Below, one piece after another: positions 39,703-48,908 of a DNA stretch of 64,000 nt. This DNA comes from SPCO01 sp964427285 (GTDB lineage: Bacteria > Chloroflexota > Limnocylindria > Limnocylindrales > CSP1-4). The notes under the pieces are model-generated. The model saw nothing but the letters and a program-made list of their open reading frames with translations. It searched no databases and was not told the origin of the DNA. The stretch is from NCBI GenBank assembly GCA_964427285.1, contig CAYRTS010000006.1, positions 14,889-78,888 of the forward strand, given 5' to 3'. How positions within the stretch are numbered: position 1 is the stretch's first letter; every line of letters begins with the position of its first letter. A program made the translations under genes and the position numbers.

Positions 39703-42219
39703 TCAGCTCCGGATCCGCGCGTTATCGGGATCAAACAGGGGCGTCGCCCCGGCGACGGCCACCGAGACCGGGTAGCGCTCCCCGAAATACTCGACGAGGA
39801 GTCTGGTCCCGGCGACCGCCTGCTCGGGCGGCAGGTACGACATCAGCAAGTGCTTCCCAAGCGATGGGCCAGAGCCTGCACTCGTGACATAGGAGCGCCG
39901 ACCCTTGGCATCGACCAGGGACGCACCGTCGATGGTCAGGATCGGTTCGCGCCCCAGCATGTACCGCTTCACGCCACTCGACGATGTCGGGTCGTCCAGC
40001 GTCAGCGTGCAGAGGGTTGCCACCGGCGGCCTCGATCGCTGCTCGAGGTAGGCATCCTTGCCCACAAACTCGGCGTCCTTGACCGTCGGGCGAGCCATCC
40101 CCGCCTCGACCAGGTTGAAGTCGAGCTCCAGCTCCGCCCCGTGCGCGCGGTACCCCTTCTCCAGGCGCCCGGTGACCGCGTACATGCCGATCCCCGCGGC
40201 CACCATCCCGTGCGCGGCGCCCGCCTCCCAGATCGTGTCCCAGACCCGCAGCCCCTGCTCGATCGGGACGTAGATCTCCCAGCCGAGCTCGCCGACATAG
40301 CTGATCCGCGACGCCAGCGTGCGAACGCCATTGATGTCGACCGCCTTCGAGGTCAGGAACGGAAACCCGGCGTGGCTGACATCCGCCGACGTCACGCCCG
40401 ACAGGATGTCGCGCGCCCGCGGGCCCCACAGCCCGATCGTCGTCCAGCTGCTCGTCGCGTCGAAGAGCTGCGCTGACCCATCCGCTGGCAGGGCATCGGT
40501 GAAGATCTTCTTGTCGCGCATCCCCATTCCGCCGCCGGTCACGACGCGGAACCGGTCGTGGGCGAGCCGCATGACCGTCAGGTCCGCGAGGATCCCACCG
40601 GCCTTGTTCAGGAGCGGCGTGTAAACGGTCCGTCCGGGCGCCACGTCCACCTTCGCCACGCACAGCCGCTCGAGGTAGGCGCACGCGCCCAGCCCGGTCA
40701 CGTCGAAGATGACGAATGCCGACAAGTCGACCATGGCGGCCCGATCGCGCATGGCCAGGTGTTCGGCGTTGATGATCGGCGACGACCAGCGTGCCTCCCA
40801 CTCGCCGGCCCGCGGCATCACCCGGTCGCCGTACTCGGCGAGCAATCGCTCGTTGGCGCCATACCAGTACGGACGCTCCCACCCGGCGCCCTCGAAGAAG
40901 ACGGCACCCAGCGCCTTCTGCCGCTCATAGGCCGGCGAGACGCGAATGGGCCGATTCGATTCCCACTGCTCCATCGGGTGGACGATCCCGTAGGTCTTGT
41001 TGAACCCTTCGGCGGTCCGCGCCCGGATGTGCTGCTCGGTCTTGTGATGCTCGTAGAAGCGGGCGATATCGGAACCGTGCGGGTCGATCTCGGGCTCGCC
41101 CGTCGTCATCCATTCGACCACGGTCTTGGCGATCCCCGGCGCCTCCTTGATCCAGATCGCCGCGGCCGACCAGAGGCCCTTGACCTCCGGCGTCTCGCCG
41201 ATGATCGGGTTGCCGTCCGGCGTGAGCGACAGCACGCCGTTGATCGCGTGGCGGATACCCACGGTCTCGTCGCCGAGTACTTCGGGGACCAGCTCCAGCG
41301 CCTGTTCCATCTGGAGCTCGAAGTCCTCCTGGGTGAACGGAAGCTCGGTCGGTGACAGCGCGGACGCGGCGATCGAGGGGATGTCGTCGGGGGCAATGTG
41401 GATCGTGCGGTGGGCGTACGAGCCAACCTCCAGGTCTCCGCCGTGCTGTCGCTCGTACATGTTGGTGTCCATGTCGCGAACGATCGGGAACCTGATCTCG
41501 CCGACCGTATCGGCAAAGCGCGGCACAGGCCCGACGCTGATCATCTGGTGGACCGCGGGGGTGAGCGGGATGGACGCCCCGGCCATCCGGGCGATCCGGG
41601 GACTCCAGACGCCGCAGGCAATGACCACGACATCGGCGGCGATGGTTCCCTCGTCCGTCCGGACCCGCCGGATCTTGCCGTTTTCGACGTCCAGGCCGGT
41701 GACCTCCACGCCCGCGGCGGTGGTCAGGGCGCCCATCTCCTGGGCCCGCTCGCGCATGATCGTGCCCGCCCGGAGCGAGTCCACGACGCCGACGCTTGGT
41801 GTGTGGAAGCCGCCGAGGATGACCGTCTCGTCAAGGAACGGGACAAGCGCCTTGATCTGCGCCGGGGTCAGTAGCTCCGATTCGATCCCCCACGACCGCG
41901 ATGACGCCATCCGGCGCTGGAGTTCCTGCATCCGCGCCGGCGTTCGGGCAACCTCAATCCCGCCGCTCTGCGTGAAGACCCCCAGTTCCTGGTACTGGCG
42001 GACGCTATCGAGCGTGAACGCCGTCATCTCCTTCGAATGGTCCGTCGGGAAGATGAAGTTCGACGCGTGTCCCGTGGAGCCGCCGGGGTTGGGCAGCGTG
42101 CCCTTGTCGATCAGGACGATGTCGCGCCAGCCGGCCAGCGCGAGGTGGTAGGCCATGCTGTTGCCGACGATCCCGGCGCCGATGACAACGACGCTCGCCC
42201 GTTCCGGAAGCGCGCTCAT
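39703..42219 (-). CDS. FAD/GcvT-type dimethylglycine or sarcosine dehydrogenase
   Basis: An 838-aa two-part enzyme. The N-terminal DAO-type FAD domain has VVIGAGIVGNSMAYHLA, PGGSTGHASNFIFP (covalent-flavin His region in this family) and GIRHAINGVLSLTPDGNP. The C-terminal ~400 residues are a GcvT-like folate-binding domain (GLWGPRARDILS, ISYVGELGWEIYVP, RLEKGYRAHGAEL). Such enzymes oxidatively remove N-methyl groups, giving methylene-THF and passing electrons to ETF, whose genes follow. Dimethylglycine is the product expected from betaine demethylation, so DMG or sarcosine is the likely substrate; the choice is not set by sequence. GAGGAGAG precedes the ATG. Confidence 0.9.
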   Translation of the reverse strand: MSALPERASVVVIGAGIVGNSMAYHLALAGWRDIVLIDKGTLPNPGGSTGHASNFIFPTDHSKEMTAFTLDSVRQYQELGVFTQSGGIEVARTPARMQELQRRMASSRSWGIESELLTPAQIKALVPFLDETVILGGFHTPSVGVVDSLRAGTIMRERAQEMGALTTAAGVEVTGLDVENGKIRRVRTDEGTIAADVVVIACGVWSPRIARMAGASIPLTPAVHQMISVGPVPRFADTVGEIRFPIVRDMDTNMYERQHGGDLEVGSYAHRTIHIAPDDIPSIAASALSPTELPFTQEDFELQMEQALELVPEVLGDETVGIRHAINGVLSLTPDGNPIIGETPEVKGLWSAAAIWIKEAPGIAKTVVEWMTTGEPEIDPHGSDIARFYEHHKTEQHIRARTAEGFNKTYGIVHPMEQWESNRPIRVSPAYERQKALGAVFFEGAGWERPYWYGANERLLAEYGDRVMPRAGEWEARWSSPIINAEHLAMRDRAAMVDLSAFVIFDVTGLGACAYLERLCVAKVDVAPGRTVYTPLLNKAGGILADLTVMRLAHDRFRVVTGGGMGMRDKKIFTDALPADGSAQLFDATSSWTTIGLWGPRARDILSGVTSADVSHAGFPFLTSKAVDINGVRTLASRISYVGELGWEIYVPIEQGLRVWDTIWEAGAAHGMVAAGIGMYAVTGRLEKGYRAHGAELELDFNLVEAGMARPTVKDAEFVGKDAYLEQRSRPPVATLCTLTLDDPTSSSGVKRYMLGREPILTIDGASLVDAKGRRSYVTSAGSGPSLGKHLLMSYLPPEQAVAGTRLLVEYFGERYPVSVAVAGATPLFDPDNARIRS

Positions 42220-42354
42220 GCCGAACTTCTCTCCTCTGATAGGCCCTGTGCTGGGCGGGCGAGGTGACGCGGGGGTGTGCGTGGAAATCGTAACGTGCCG
42301 GCCGCATCCGGGAGCAGCCTGCCGGATGTCGCCTTGTTGGTGTTGCGACGCGCC

Positions 42355-42381
42355 TTGACAATTTGACGGACAAGGTATTAC
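42355..42381 (+). promoter_or_regulatory. Promoter of the membrane-protein/transporter unit
   Basis: A consensus TTGACA (42355-42360) is followed after 15 bp by TATTAC (42376-42381); a second TTGACG (42364-42369) overlaps the spacer. The region is divergent from the dehydrogenase gene. A single IclR-like half-site TGGAAAT lies upstream at 42282. Confidence 0.45.
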
Positions 42382-42425
42382 ATCGGGTCGCGCTACTACG
42401 TGGTGCGATATATGGAGGTAGCCGA

Positions 42426-42977
42426 GTGGGCGGGATCGTGATGACAGCGTCGCGCATCGCGTGGCTGGTTACCGGTAGCGCGTGGGCTGCCAGATCACTC
42501 CTCGAGTTTGCCCACCCCGAATACTGGAGCCCGGAAACCACGCTCGACTACATCGCCGTATGGCTGTTCACCGTCTGCTTCTTGTTGCTTGCCCCGACAG
42601 TCCTGTTCATCGGGCGGCTCGCCTCGACAGGTTCGGTCATGGCGGTCGCGGCCGTCGTCGCGATCGGGGCCGCGACAGCCGGCGGCGCGAACGCCATCGA
42701 GGACGGGCTCGGCGTGAAAGCCCTTGGGACCCTCTACGTGATCGGTTCGTTCACCGCGTGGCTTGGGCTGCTGCCACTGGCGGTGCTGTTTCATAGAGCA
42801 GGTTTTGCGCGCCTCTCCGGGCTCATCGTTGCGCTCATGCTCGGCCTCATGCTGGTCAACGCCGCCGGTGGGCTCATCGTCCTCGGTGTTCTCGGCGGTC
42901 TCGCCGTTGCTCCCATGTGGTTTACCCTCAGGCGCCCGGCGCCGAGCCCGACCGTCGTCGACGGCAAGGCGGCCTGA
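42426..42977 (+). CDS. Unrecognised four- or five-helix membrane protein
   Basis: A ~183-aa hydrophobic protein. Membrane segments are evident around IAWLVTGSAWAARSLL, LDYIAVWLFTVCFLLLAPTV, SVMAVAAVVAIGAATAGG, TLYVIGSFTAWLGLLPLAVL and LIVALMLGLMLVNAAGGLIV. No family recognised. The GTG at 42426 is preferred: GGAGGT ends 6 nt upstream, while the longer frame to 42363 begins inside the promoter. It precedes the betaine-type transporter by ~100 bp and may belong to that unit. Confidence 0.75.
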   Translation: MGGIVMTASRIAWLVTGSAWAARSLLEFAHPEYWSPETTLDYIAVWLFTVCFLLLAPTVLFIGRLASTGSVMAVAAVVAIGAATAGGANAIEDGLGVKALGTLYVIGSFTAWLGLLPLAVLFHRAGFARLSGLIVALMLGLMLVNAAGGLIVLGVLGGLAVAPMWFTLRRPAPSPTVVDGKAA

Positions 42978-43079
42978 ACATAGCGGGGCTTGGCCTGAGC
43001 GGTCCGGACGAGTACCGTGGCGCGGAGCACGTCTGGCACGGCCAGGCGCCACGTCACGCTGGCTGGTTGGGAGGGTAAG

Positions 43080-44198
43080 TTGAGCGCAGCTGCAACGACA
43101 GACCTGGTCGAGGCGGTCCCCGCCTCCGGGTCGCAGTCGATCGCCAGACTTGGCCGCGACGGCGGATCCGGGACTCCGACCCTCGCGATCAACCATCTCT
43201 GGAAGGTCTTTGGTCCGGCTGAGCACAAGCTGATCGGCACGCCCGATGCGGACCTACCGCGCGAGGAGCTCAAGCGCAAGACCGGGTCGATGATCGCCAT
43301 CGGGGATGTCAGCTTCCGGGTCTGGCCCGGCGAGGTCTTCGTGGTCATGGGCCTGTCCGGGAGCGGCAAGTCCACGCTGGTCCGGTGCATCACCCGGCTG
43401 ATCGAACCGACCGCCGGCGAGGTCCTGTTCGACGGCTACGACATCCGCAAGGCGGGCCCGGAGAAGCTGCGCGAACTGCGCCGGCGCAGCTTCAGCATGG
43501 TTTTCCAGCACTTCGGCCTCTTGCCACATCGGCGCGTGCTGGACAACGTGGCCTACCCGCTGGAGATCCGCGGCGAGGATAAGGCGTCGCGCCATCGGCG
43601 AGCGCACGAGATGATCGAGCTGGTCGGGCTCAAGGGCCATGCCGACAGCTATCCGGACCAGCTGTCGGGCGGGATGCAGCAGCGGGTCGGCCTGGCGCGC
43701 GCTCTCGCCGTCGATCCCGACGTGATGTTCTTCGATGAGCCATTCAGCGCGCTCGATCCACTGATCCGCCGCGACATGCAGAAGGAGGTCATCCGGCTCC
43801 ATCGGGAGGTCGGCAAGACGATGGTCTTCATTACCCACGATCTCGCCGAGGCGCTCCGCCTGGGCGACCACATCGTGATCATGCGTGACGGCAAGGTGGT
43901 CCAGGCCGGGCGGCCGGAGGAGCTGGTTGGTGCCCCGGCGGACGACTACGTGGCCGACTTTGTCCGTGACGTCCCGAAGGCGCATGTTCTGACCCTGCGC
44001 TGGGTCATGCGCCCGGTTGTGCCCGCTGACCCGCTCGATGGGCCGGAATTCCCGGCCAGCGCGATCATTCGGACAGCGCTCCATGCGGCAACCGAGACGG
44101 AGAAACCACTGCGGGTCGTGGAGGACGGCCGACTCATCGGGGTCGTCGACCGGTCGCAGATCCTCGCGGCGATGGCCGGAGGGGAACGGGAGCCATGA
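43080..44198 (+). CDS. opuAA: Betaine/proline-type ABC transporter ATPase (OpuAA/ProV)
   Basis: A ~372-aa ABC ATPase. Walker A is GLSGSGKSTL, the signature LSGGMQQRVGLARALA, Walker B VMFFDEPFSALDP, and HDLAEALRLGDHIVIM the His switch. ELKRKTGSMIAIGDVSF before the Walker A is typical of ProV/OpuAA. The C-terminus carries one short CBS-like segment (IRTALHAATETEKPLRVVEDGR), fewer than the usual CBS pair. The TTG at 43080 follows GGGAGGGT and is preferred over a GTG at 43017, which lacks a ribosome site. Confidence 0.9.
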   Translation: MSAAATTDLVEAVPASGSQSIARLGRDGGSGTPTLAINHLWKVFGPAEHKLIGTPDADLPREELKRKTGSMIAIGDVSFRVWPGEVFVVMGLSGSGKSTLVRCITRLIEPTAGEVLFDGYDIRKAGPEKLRELRRRSFSMVFQHFGLLPHRRVLDNVAYPLEIRGEDKASRHRRAHEMIELVGLKGHADSYPDQLSGGMQQRVGLARALAVDPDVMFFDEPFSALDPLIRRDMQKEVIRLHREVGKTMVFITHDLAEALRLGDHIVIMRDGKVVQAGRPEELVGAPADDYVADFVRDVPKAHVLTLRWVMRPVVPADPLDGPEFPASAIIRTALHAATETEKPLRVVEDGRLIGVVDRSQILAAMAGGEREP

Positions 44199-46132
44199 CC
44201 GCGATCACTGCGCCGGCGGCCCTGGGTCTGGACCCGCGGGCCGCCCGTCGCCTGATCCTGCTGGCAACGGTCATTGGGGCGGTCGCTGCGTATCTCGTTC
44301 TGGCTGGGCAGGGGACCCTGCCGCACGACGAGGAGTACCCGCTGTTCGCGGCGCTCAACGGCGTGAAGGCGTGGGTCGACGAGAACCGGAACTCGATCAT
44401 CGTGTTCTCGCTCATTCGCGAGGGGGTCGGCGGGCTGGTCGGGTCCTTCGAGAACCTGATCGGTGCGCTGGGCTGGCCGGGCGTCCTCGCGGCCACCGCT
44501 GCCCTCGGTGCGGTCTTCGGCGGCTGGCGGCTGGCGGCTGTGACGGGACTCGGAATGGCCACGATCGGGCTACTGGGTCTGTGGACCTCGGGCATGGACA
44601 CGCTCGCCCAGATGCTGGCCGCGGTCGTCATCTCGCTCATGATCGGGATTCCGTTGGGGATCCTCGGTGGACAGTCCAAGCGGTTTGCGGGCCTGATCAC
44701 GCCGATTCTCGACGTGATGCAGATCATGCCCACGTTCGCTTACCTGGCCCCGCTGACCTTGCTGTTCAGCATCGGCGTCTCCACGGCCGCCATCGCCACC
44801 CTGATCTACGCGATTCCGCCGGCAATTCGTATCACGGCGCTCGGGATTCTGGCCGTGCCCGCCGCCTCGGTCGAGGCGGCTAGGTCGCTCGGGTCGACGC
44901 GTTTGCAGCTGCTGCGCAAGGTCCAACTCCCGCAGGCACGACGGACCATCGGCATCGGCGTCAACCAGACGATCATGATGGCGCTATCGATGGTCGTGAT
45001 CACCGCGGTCATCGGGGCGCCGGGACTTGGTGCCGACGTGCTCCGCGCCCTCCAGCAGGTGAATGTAGGCCTGGCCTTCCAGGCGGGCCTCGCGATCGTG
45101 ATCCTCGCCATTGTCCTGGACCGTCTCACGGACCGCGCCGGGGAGTGGATGGATCCGCGCTTCCGCAAGGCGGATGCCAGCGTCGGGCGGCGCCGCCTGC
45201 TGTACGCGTCGGCGCTCGGGGCTGTAGTCGCGGCAGCGTTCCTGGCCCGTGGATTGCCGGATCCGGCCGAGTTCCCCGACACGCTCAAGCTCTCGATGGT
45301 GGCGCCCATCAACGAGGTGGTCCAATGGATCACGACCAACTTTGGCGAGGGCACCGCCGCGATCAAGGACGGCTTCAGCATCGTCCTGCTGAACCCGCTC
45401 GAGAGCGTGCTGACCAATGCGCCCTGGTGGCTCGTCATCGCCCTGGTGCTGGTTCTCGGCTGGTTCATCTCCGGGGTCCGCGCCTCGGTGGTGGCCGGTG
45501 CCTGTCTTGGCCTGGTGGTCCTCCTGGGGCTGTGGGAGCACGGCATGCAGACGCTGGCGAGTGTTTTGATCGCCACCGCATTGACGCTCGTCATCGGCGG
45601 AGCGCTCGGCGTGCTGTCGGCCCGAAACGATCGGTTCCGAACGATCCTGCGGCCGATCCTCGACGCGGCCCAGACAATGCCCGCGTTTGTCTACCTGATC
45701 CCGGCCGTGGCGCTCTTCTCCCCGAGCCGGTTCACGGCCATCGTGGCCGCTCTGGTCTACGCCATTCCGCCGGTCATCCGCCTGGTGGATGCCGGGATCC
45801 GGACCGTTCCCGTGACGGTCATGGAGGCCGCGACCGCGTCCGGCTCCACCGCACGACAGTTGCTCTGGAAGGTTCAGCTGCCCCTGTCACGCCGAGCACT
45901 CCTCGTGGCCGCGAACCAGGGAATCGTCATGGTCCTGGCGATGGTCGTCGTCGGGGCGCTGGTCGGGGCTGGCGCGCTGGGATACGACGTCATCGCCGGC
46001 TTCGCCCAGGGCGAGGACTTCGGCAAGGGCCTCGCGGCTGGGACGGCGATCGTGCTGCTGGGCATCATGCTCGATCGGATCACCCAGGGGGCCGGCGGGC
46101 GAGGATCGGCGGGACTCGCCCGCGGGGGCTAG
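44195..46132 (+). CDS. opuAB: Fused tandem permease of a betaine-type ABC transporter
   Basis: A 645-aa membrane protein in which two ProW/OpuAB-like permease halves are joined (about 1-325 and 345-645). Each half has the inner-membrane EAA-type loop: VEAARSLGSTRLQLLRKVQLP in the first and MEAATASGSTARQLLWKVQLP (shortened here) in the second, both preceded by YAIPPAIRI or YAIPPVIRL. About a dozen helices in all. The usual system uses one permease as a homodimer; here one chain supplies both. ATG overlaps the ATPase stop by 4 nt. Confidence 0.92.
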   Translation: MTAITAPAALGLDPRAARRLILLATVIGAVAAYLVLAGQGTLPHDEEYPLFAALNGVKAWVDENRNSIIVFSLIREGVGGLVGSFENLIGALGWPGVLAATAALGAVFGGWRLAAVTGLGMATIGLLGLWTSGMDTLAQMLAAVVISLMIGIPLGILGGQSKRFAGLITPILDVMQIMPTFAYLAPLTLLFSIGVSTAAIATLIYAIPPAIRITALGILAVPAASVEAARSLGSTRLQLLRKVQLPQARRTIGIGVNQTIMMALSMVVITAVIGAPGLGADVLRALQQVNVGLAFQAGLAIVILAIVLDRLTDRAGEWMDPRFRKADASVGRRRLLYASALGAVVAAAFLARGLPDPAEFPDTLKLSMVAPINEVVQWITTNFGEGTAAIKDGFSIVLLNPLESVLTNAPWWLVIALVLVLGWFISGVRASVVAGACLGLVVLLGLWEHGMQTLASVLIATALTLVIGGALGVLSARNDRFRTILRPILDAAQTMPAFVYLIPAVALFSPSRFTAIVAALVYAIPPVIRLVDAGIRTVPVTVMEAATASGSTARQLLWKVQLPLSRRALLVAANQGIVMVLAMVVVGALVGAGALGYDVIAGFAQGEDFGKGLAAGTAIVLLGIMLDRITQGAGGRGSAGLARGG

Positions 46133-46206
46133 CATCCACGCGTCACGGGACGTGCCATTGGTTGTGCAACCGGGCCGCGACCCGGACTCAGGAGGAGGCC
46201 ACACAC

Positions 46207-47172
46207 GTGCAAGGAAATCGAATCGCCCGCCTTGTTGCCGGGATCGCCGCGCTGAGCTTCATAGTGGCGGCCTGTTCGCCTGCCGGTGGGGGGGCCGCAA
46301 GCGTCGCGCCGAGTGCGGGCGGCGCCGATAAGGGCACGATCAACATTGCCATCAACCCGTGGGTAGGCGCCGAGGCGAATGTCGCCGTCATCAAGAACCT
46401 GCTGGAAACGAAACTCGGCTACAAGGTTGAGGCGACGTCGATCGCCGAAGAGATCGCTTGGCCCGGCTTCGAAACCGGCGAGATCGATGTCATCCTCGAG
46501 AACTGGGGTCACCCGGACCTGGAGGCGACCTATATCACGGAGAAGAAGGTTGCCCTGGATGCCGGGCCAAACGGGATCATCGGCGTGATCGGCTGGTACG
46601 TGCCGGAGTGGATGATCACCGAGTACCCGGATATCACGGACTGGAACAACCTCAACAAATACGCCGAGCTGTTCAAGACCTCGGAATCAGGCGACCTTGG
46701 GCAGTTCCTGGCCAGCGACCCGACCTTCGTCACCAATGACGAGGCGCTCATCACCAACCTGGAGCTGAACTACAAGGCCGTCTACTCCGGCAGTGAGGCC
46801 GCGAGCATCACGGCATTCAAGACGGCGACGGAGCAGAAGAAGCCGCTCATTGGCTACTTCTACGATCCGCAGTGGGCGCATTCCCAGATCAAGCTGGTGC
46901 AGATCAAGCTGCCGCCGTACGTCGCCGGTTGCGACGCCGATCCGAAGGCAGTGGCGTGCGATTACCCGCTCTACACGCTCAACAAGATCGTGGCGACAAA
47001 GTTCGCCGAGACCAAGGTTGATGCATACACGCTGGTCAAGAACTTCCAGTGGACGAATGCGGATCAGAACCAGGTGGCCGACTACATCACCAACCAGGGG
47101 ATGACCGCGGACGAGGCCGGCGCCAAGTGGGTCGCCGACAACGAAGCCGTCTGGAAAGCCTGGCTGCCCTGA
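46207..47172 (+). CDS. opuAC: Betaine-type substrate-binding lipoprotein (OpuAC/ProX)
   Basis: A 321-aa lipoprotein. The signal segment LVAGIAALSFIVAAC ends in a lipobox Cys, followed by a Gly/Ala/Ser linker. The OpuAC-fold shows INPWVGAEANVAVI, EEIAWPGFETGEIDVILENW and GYFYDPQW; the tryptophans are candidates for the aromatic cage that holds a trimethylammonium group. GTG at 46207 follows a strong GGAGGAGG at 46191-46198. It completes the importer. Choline, carnitine or other betaines remain possible ligands. Confidence 0.92.
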   Translation: MQGNRIARLVAGIAALSFIVAACSPAGGGAASVAPSAGGADKGTINIAINPWVGAEANVAVIKNLLETKLGYKVEATSIAEEIAWPGFETGEIDVILENWGHPDLEATYITEKKVALDAGPNGIIGVIGWYVPEWMITEYPDITDWNNLNKYAELFKTSESGDLGQFLASDPTFVTNDEALITNLELNYKAVYSGSEAASITAFKTATEQKKPLIGYFYDPQWAHSQIKLVQIKLPPYVAGCDADPKAVACDYPLYTLNKIVATKFAETKVDAYTLVKNFQWTNADQNQVADYITNQGMTADEAGAKWVADNEAVWKAWLP

Positions 47173-47718
47173 TCGGAGACCGACAGTAGGGTGAGGACCG
47201 GCCGCAGCAACAGCAAACACGCCGACGACTTGCCGATCTTCTCCTGACCTCGGTCGCCGACCCGCCAACGGACTGACTGGGTGGTCCGGGCGATATCACG
47301 TGGCCACCCCGACCCGCTCATTCCCGTCATCAGCCCCCTCGTCACCGATGAGGGGGCGGCCGCTCTATCAGCGCCGTCGGGGTGATCCGTCCGGCCGGCT
47401 AGATTGAGCCCGGGTTCGTGGCTGGCCGCGGCGCCGGGTCGTTCCCGTTCGCATAACCACGCCCACGGACTATTACGGAGATGATCGAGGCGACAGGGCG
47501 CGTAGCGGCGCTGGATCCACGCTCAACGGTGGCCCGATTCCAGCTTGAATCGCCGGATTCTGGCCGTTGAACCTGGTTTTGCCTCCGTACCATTCCCATG
47601 GCGCGGTTATGCGTCCATCGCCGTCCATGCCGGGAAGTTCGGCGGCAACCCCCGCCAAGTCGAGGCTGGCGGGAGGGCTGACTTCGCCCCAGCCCCGCGC
47701 CCCGCCCCGTCAGGCCGG
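47173..47718. other. Intergenic region, no gene recognised
   Basis: About 545 bp between two convergent genes. It contains the hairpin at 47334-47356 and otherwise only short frames without domain similarity or ribosome sites. I see no RNA gene or mobile-element end in it. Confidence 0.5.
47334..47356. terminator. Perfect 7-bp hairpin downstream of the transporter operon
   Basis: CCCCCTC (47334-47340) and GAGGGGG (47350-47356) flank a 9-nt loop, about 160 bp after the binding-protein stop. The stem is strong but no U-tract follows, so a role in ending transcription or protecting the 3' end is only possible. Confidence 0.4.
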
Positions 47719-48432
47719 CTAGTTTCGGTTGCCGCCGAAGAGCCGGAGCATGAACAGGAAGATGTTGATGAAATCCAGGTAGAGGTGGAGGGCGCCGATT
47801 ACGGCCGCCTTCTCCATCGAACCGGTCCGTGCGGCGAGGTCGCCGCTCTGGATGCGCTGGACGTCATAGGCAGTGAGCGCGGTGAAGATGACCACCCCGA
47901 CGATGGAGATCGCCCAGGTCAGCACGCTGCTGGCGAGGAAGAGATTGAGCAGCGAGGCGACCAGGATCCCGATGATGCCCATGAACAGGATGCCCTGCAG
48001 GCCGGCGAGGGATCGCTTGGTGGTGGCGCCGTAGAGCGCCGCCGCCCCGAACATGGCCGACGCCGACAGGAACGCCGTGGCGACCGAAGCTCCCGAATAC
48101 GCGGTCACGATCAACCCGATCGTGAGACCGAGGGTCGCGGCGTAGACGAAGAAGAGGGCCAGGGCGATCGTCGCGCTGATCTTGTTGATCGCGGCGCTGA
48201 TGGCGATGACCAGGCCCAGCTGGGCGATGAACAGGATGAAGAAATTGCCCGCTGCGAATTCGAGCAGCCGATCGTTCGACTGGACGGTCCAGGCGACGCC
48301 GGCGGTGACCAAGAGGCCGGCGAACATCCAGACGAAGGCCTGGGTCAGGAACGCCGTCGCGAGTCGCGCATCCGGCTTGACGCCCAGTGTCGACGGGGCC
48401 GCAAACTGCCCGGGGAACGAATTCTGGTTCAT
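47719..48432 (-). CDS. Bax inhibitor-1/YccA-family membrane protein
   Basis: A 237-aa protein with seven predicted membrane helices of the BI-1 (TMBIM) family. LATAFLTQAFVWMFAGLLVT, FVYAATLGLTIGLI, TALTAYDVQRIQ (the conserved cytosolic AYD motif) and ALHLYLDFINIFLFMLRLFG are typical. Bacterial homologues are pH-sensitive Ca2+ leak channels or of unknown role. AAGGAGA precedes the ATG. It lies 28 bp after the DUF59 gene on the same strand. Confidence 0.92.
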   Translation of the reverse strand: MNQNSFPGQFAAPSTLGVKPDARLATAFLTQAFVWMFAGLLVTAGVAWTVQSNDRLLEFAAGNFFILFIAQLGLVIAISAAINKISATIALALFFVYAATLGLTIGLIVTAYSGASVATAFLSASAMFGAAALYGATTKRSLAGLQGILFMGIIGILVASLLNLFLASSVLTWAISIVGVVIFTALTAYDVQRIQSGDLAARTGSMEKAAVIGALHLYLDFINIFLFMLRLFGGNRN

Positions 48433-48460
48433 GACTTCGCGATCTCCTTGTTGATGTCCG

Positions 48461-48811
48461 CTACCACATCAAGCCCGCTTCCTTGGGGTCCCAGCGCTCC
48501 GCGAGCAGGGTCACCTTGACTTCGTGATCGACGACCGACTCTGCCTGCTCCTTGACCTGCGCGATCATCGAACCCGCGTACGGGCAGAACGGCGTGGTCA
48601 GGATCATCTTGACCTCGGTCGAGTCCTTCCCGAGGATGATCTGCTTGATCAGCGCCAGTTCCACGACGTTCATCCCGATCTCCGGATCGACCACGGCGCG
48701 CAGCGCATCGAGGATCGCCAGTTCCGTGGCGCGCCGCTCGGCATCGAAGCCCGCGGGCTCAGTCGTCGAGGCGGCCGTCGCGGCAGGGGTCGTCGTGCTG
48801 ATGTCGGTCAT
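48461..48811 (-). CDS. DUF59/MIP18 metal-sulfur assembly protein (SufT-like)
   Basis: A 116-aa protein. After a Thr/Ala-rich leader (~20 residues) the DUF59 fold shows ILDALRAVVDPEIGMNVVEL and TTPFCPYAGSM with the single conserved Cys. SufT/PaaD-like DUF59 proteins help deliver Fe-S clusters to target enzymes, so it could act with SufC/S/U encoded earlier in the window. The ATG at 48811 is preferred over an upstream start that gives an unlikely basic leader; GGAG lies upstream. Confidence 0.88.
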   Translation of the reverse strand: MTDISTTTPAATAASTTEPAGFDAERRATELAILDALRAVVDPEIGMNVVELALIKQIILGKDSTEVKMILTTPFCPYAGSMIAQVKEQAESVVDHEVKVTLLAERWDPKEAGLMW

Positions 48812-48908
48812 GTGCTCGGTGTCTCCGGTTCGTGCGGAGGGACAGCGTACCACCGAGGTCCATCAGGGCCCCTCGTACTGGATCTCGATGGACACCCGCG
48901 GCCGGGCG

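Noticed and set aside
45145..46206. N-terminal extension of the betaine-binding protein by about 350 residues
   Set aside because: The extension is an out-of-frame shadow of the permease gene. A strong ribosome site, signal segment and lipobox define the start at 46207.
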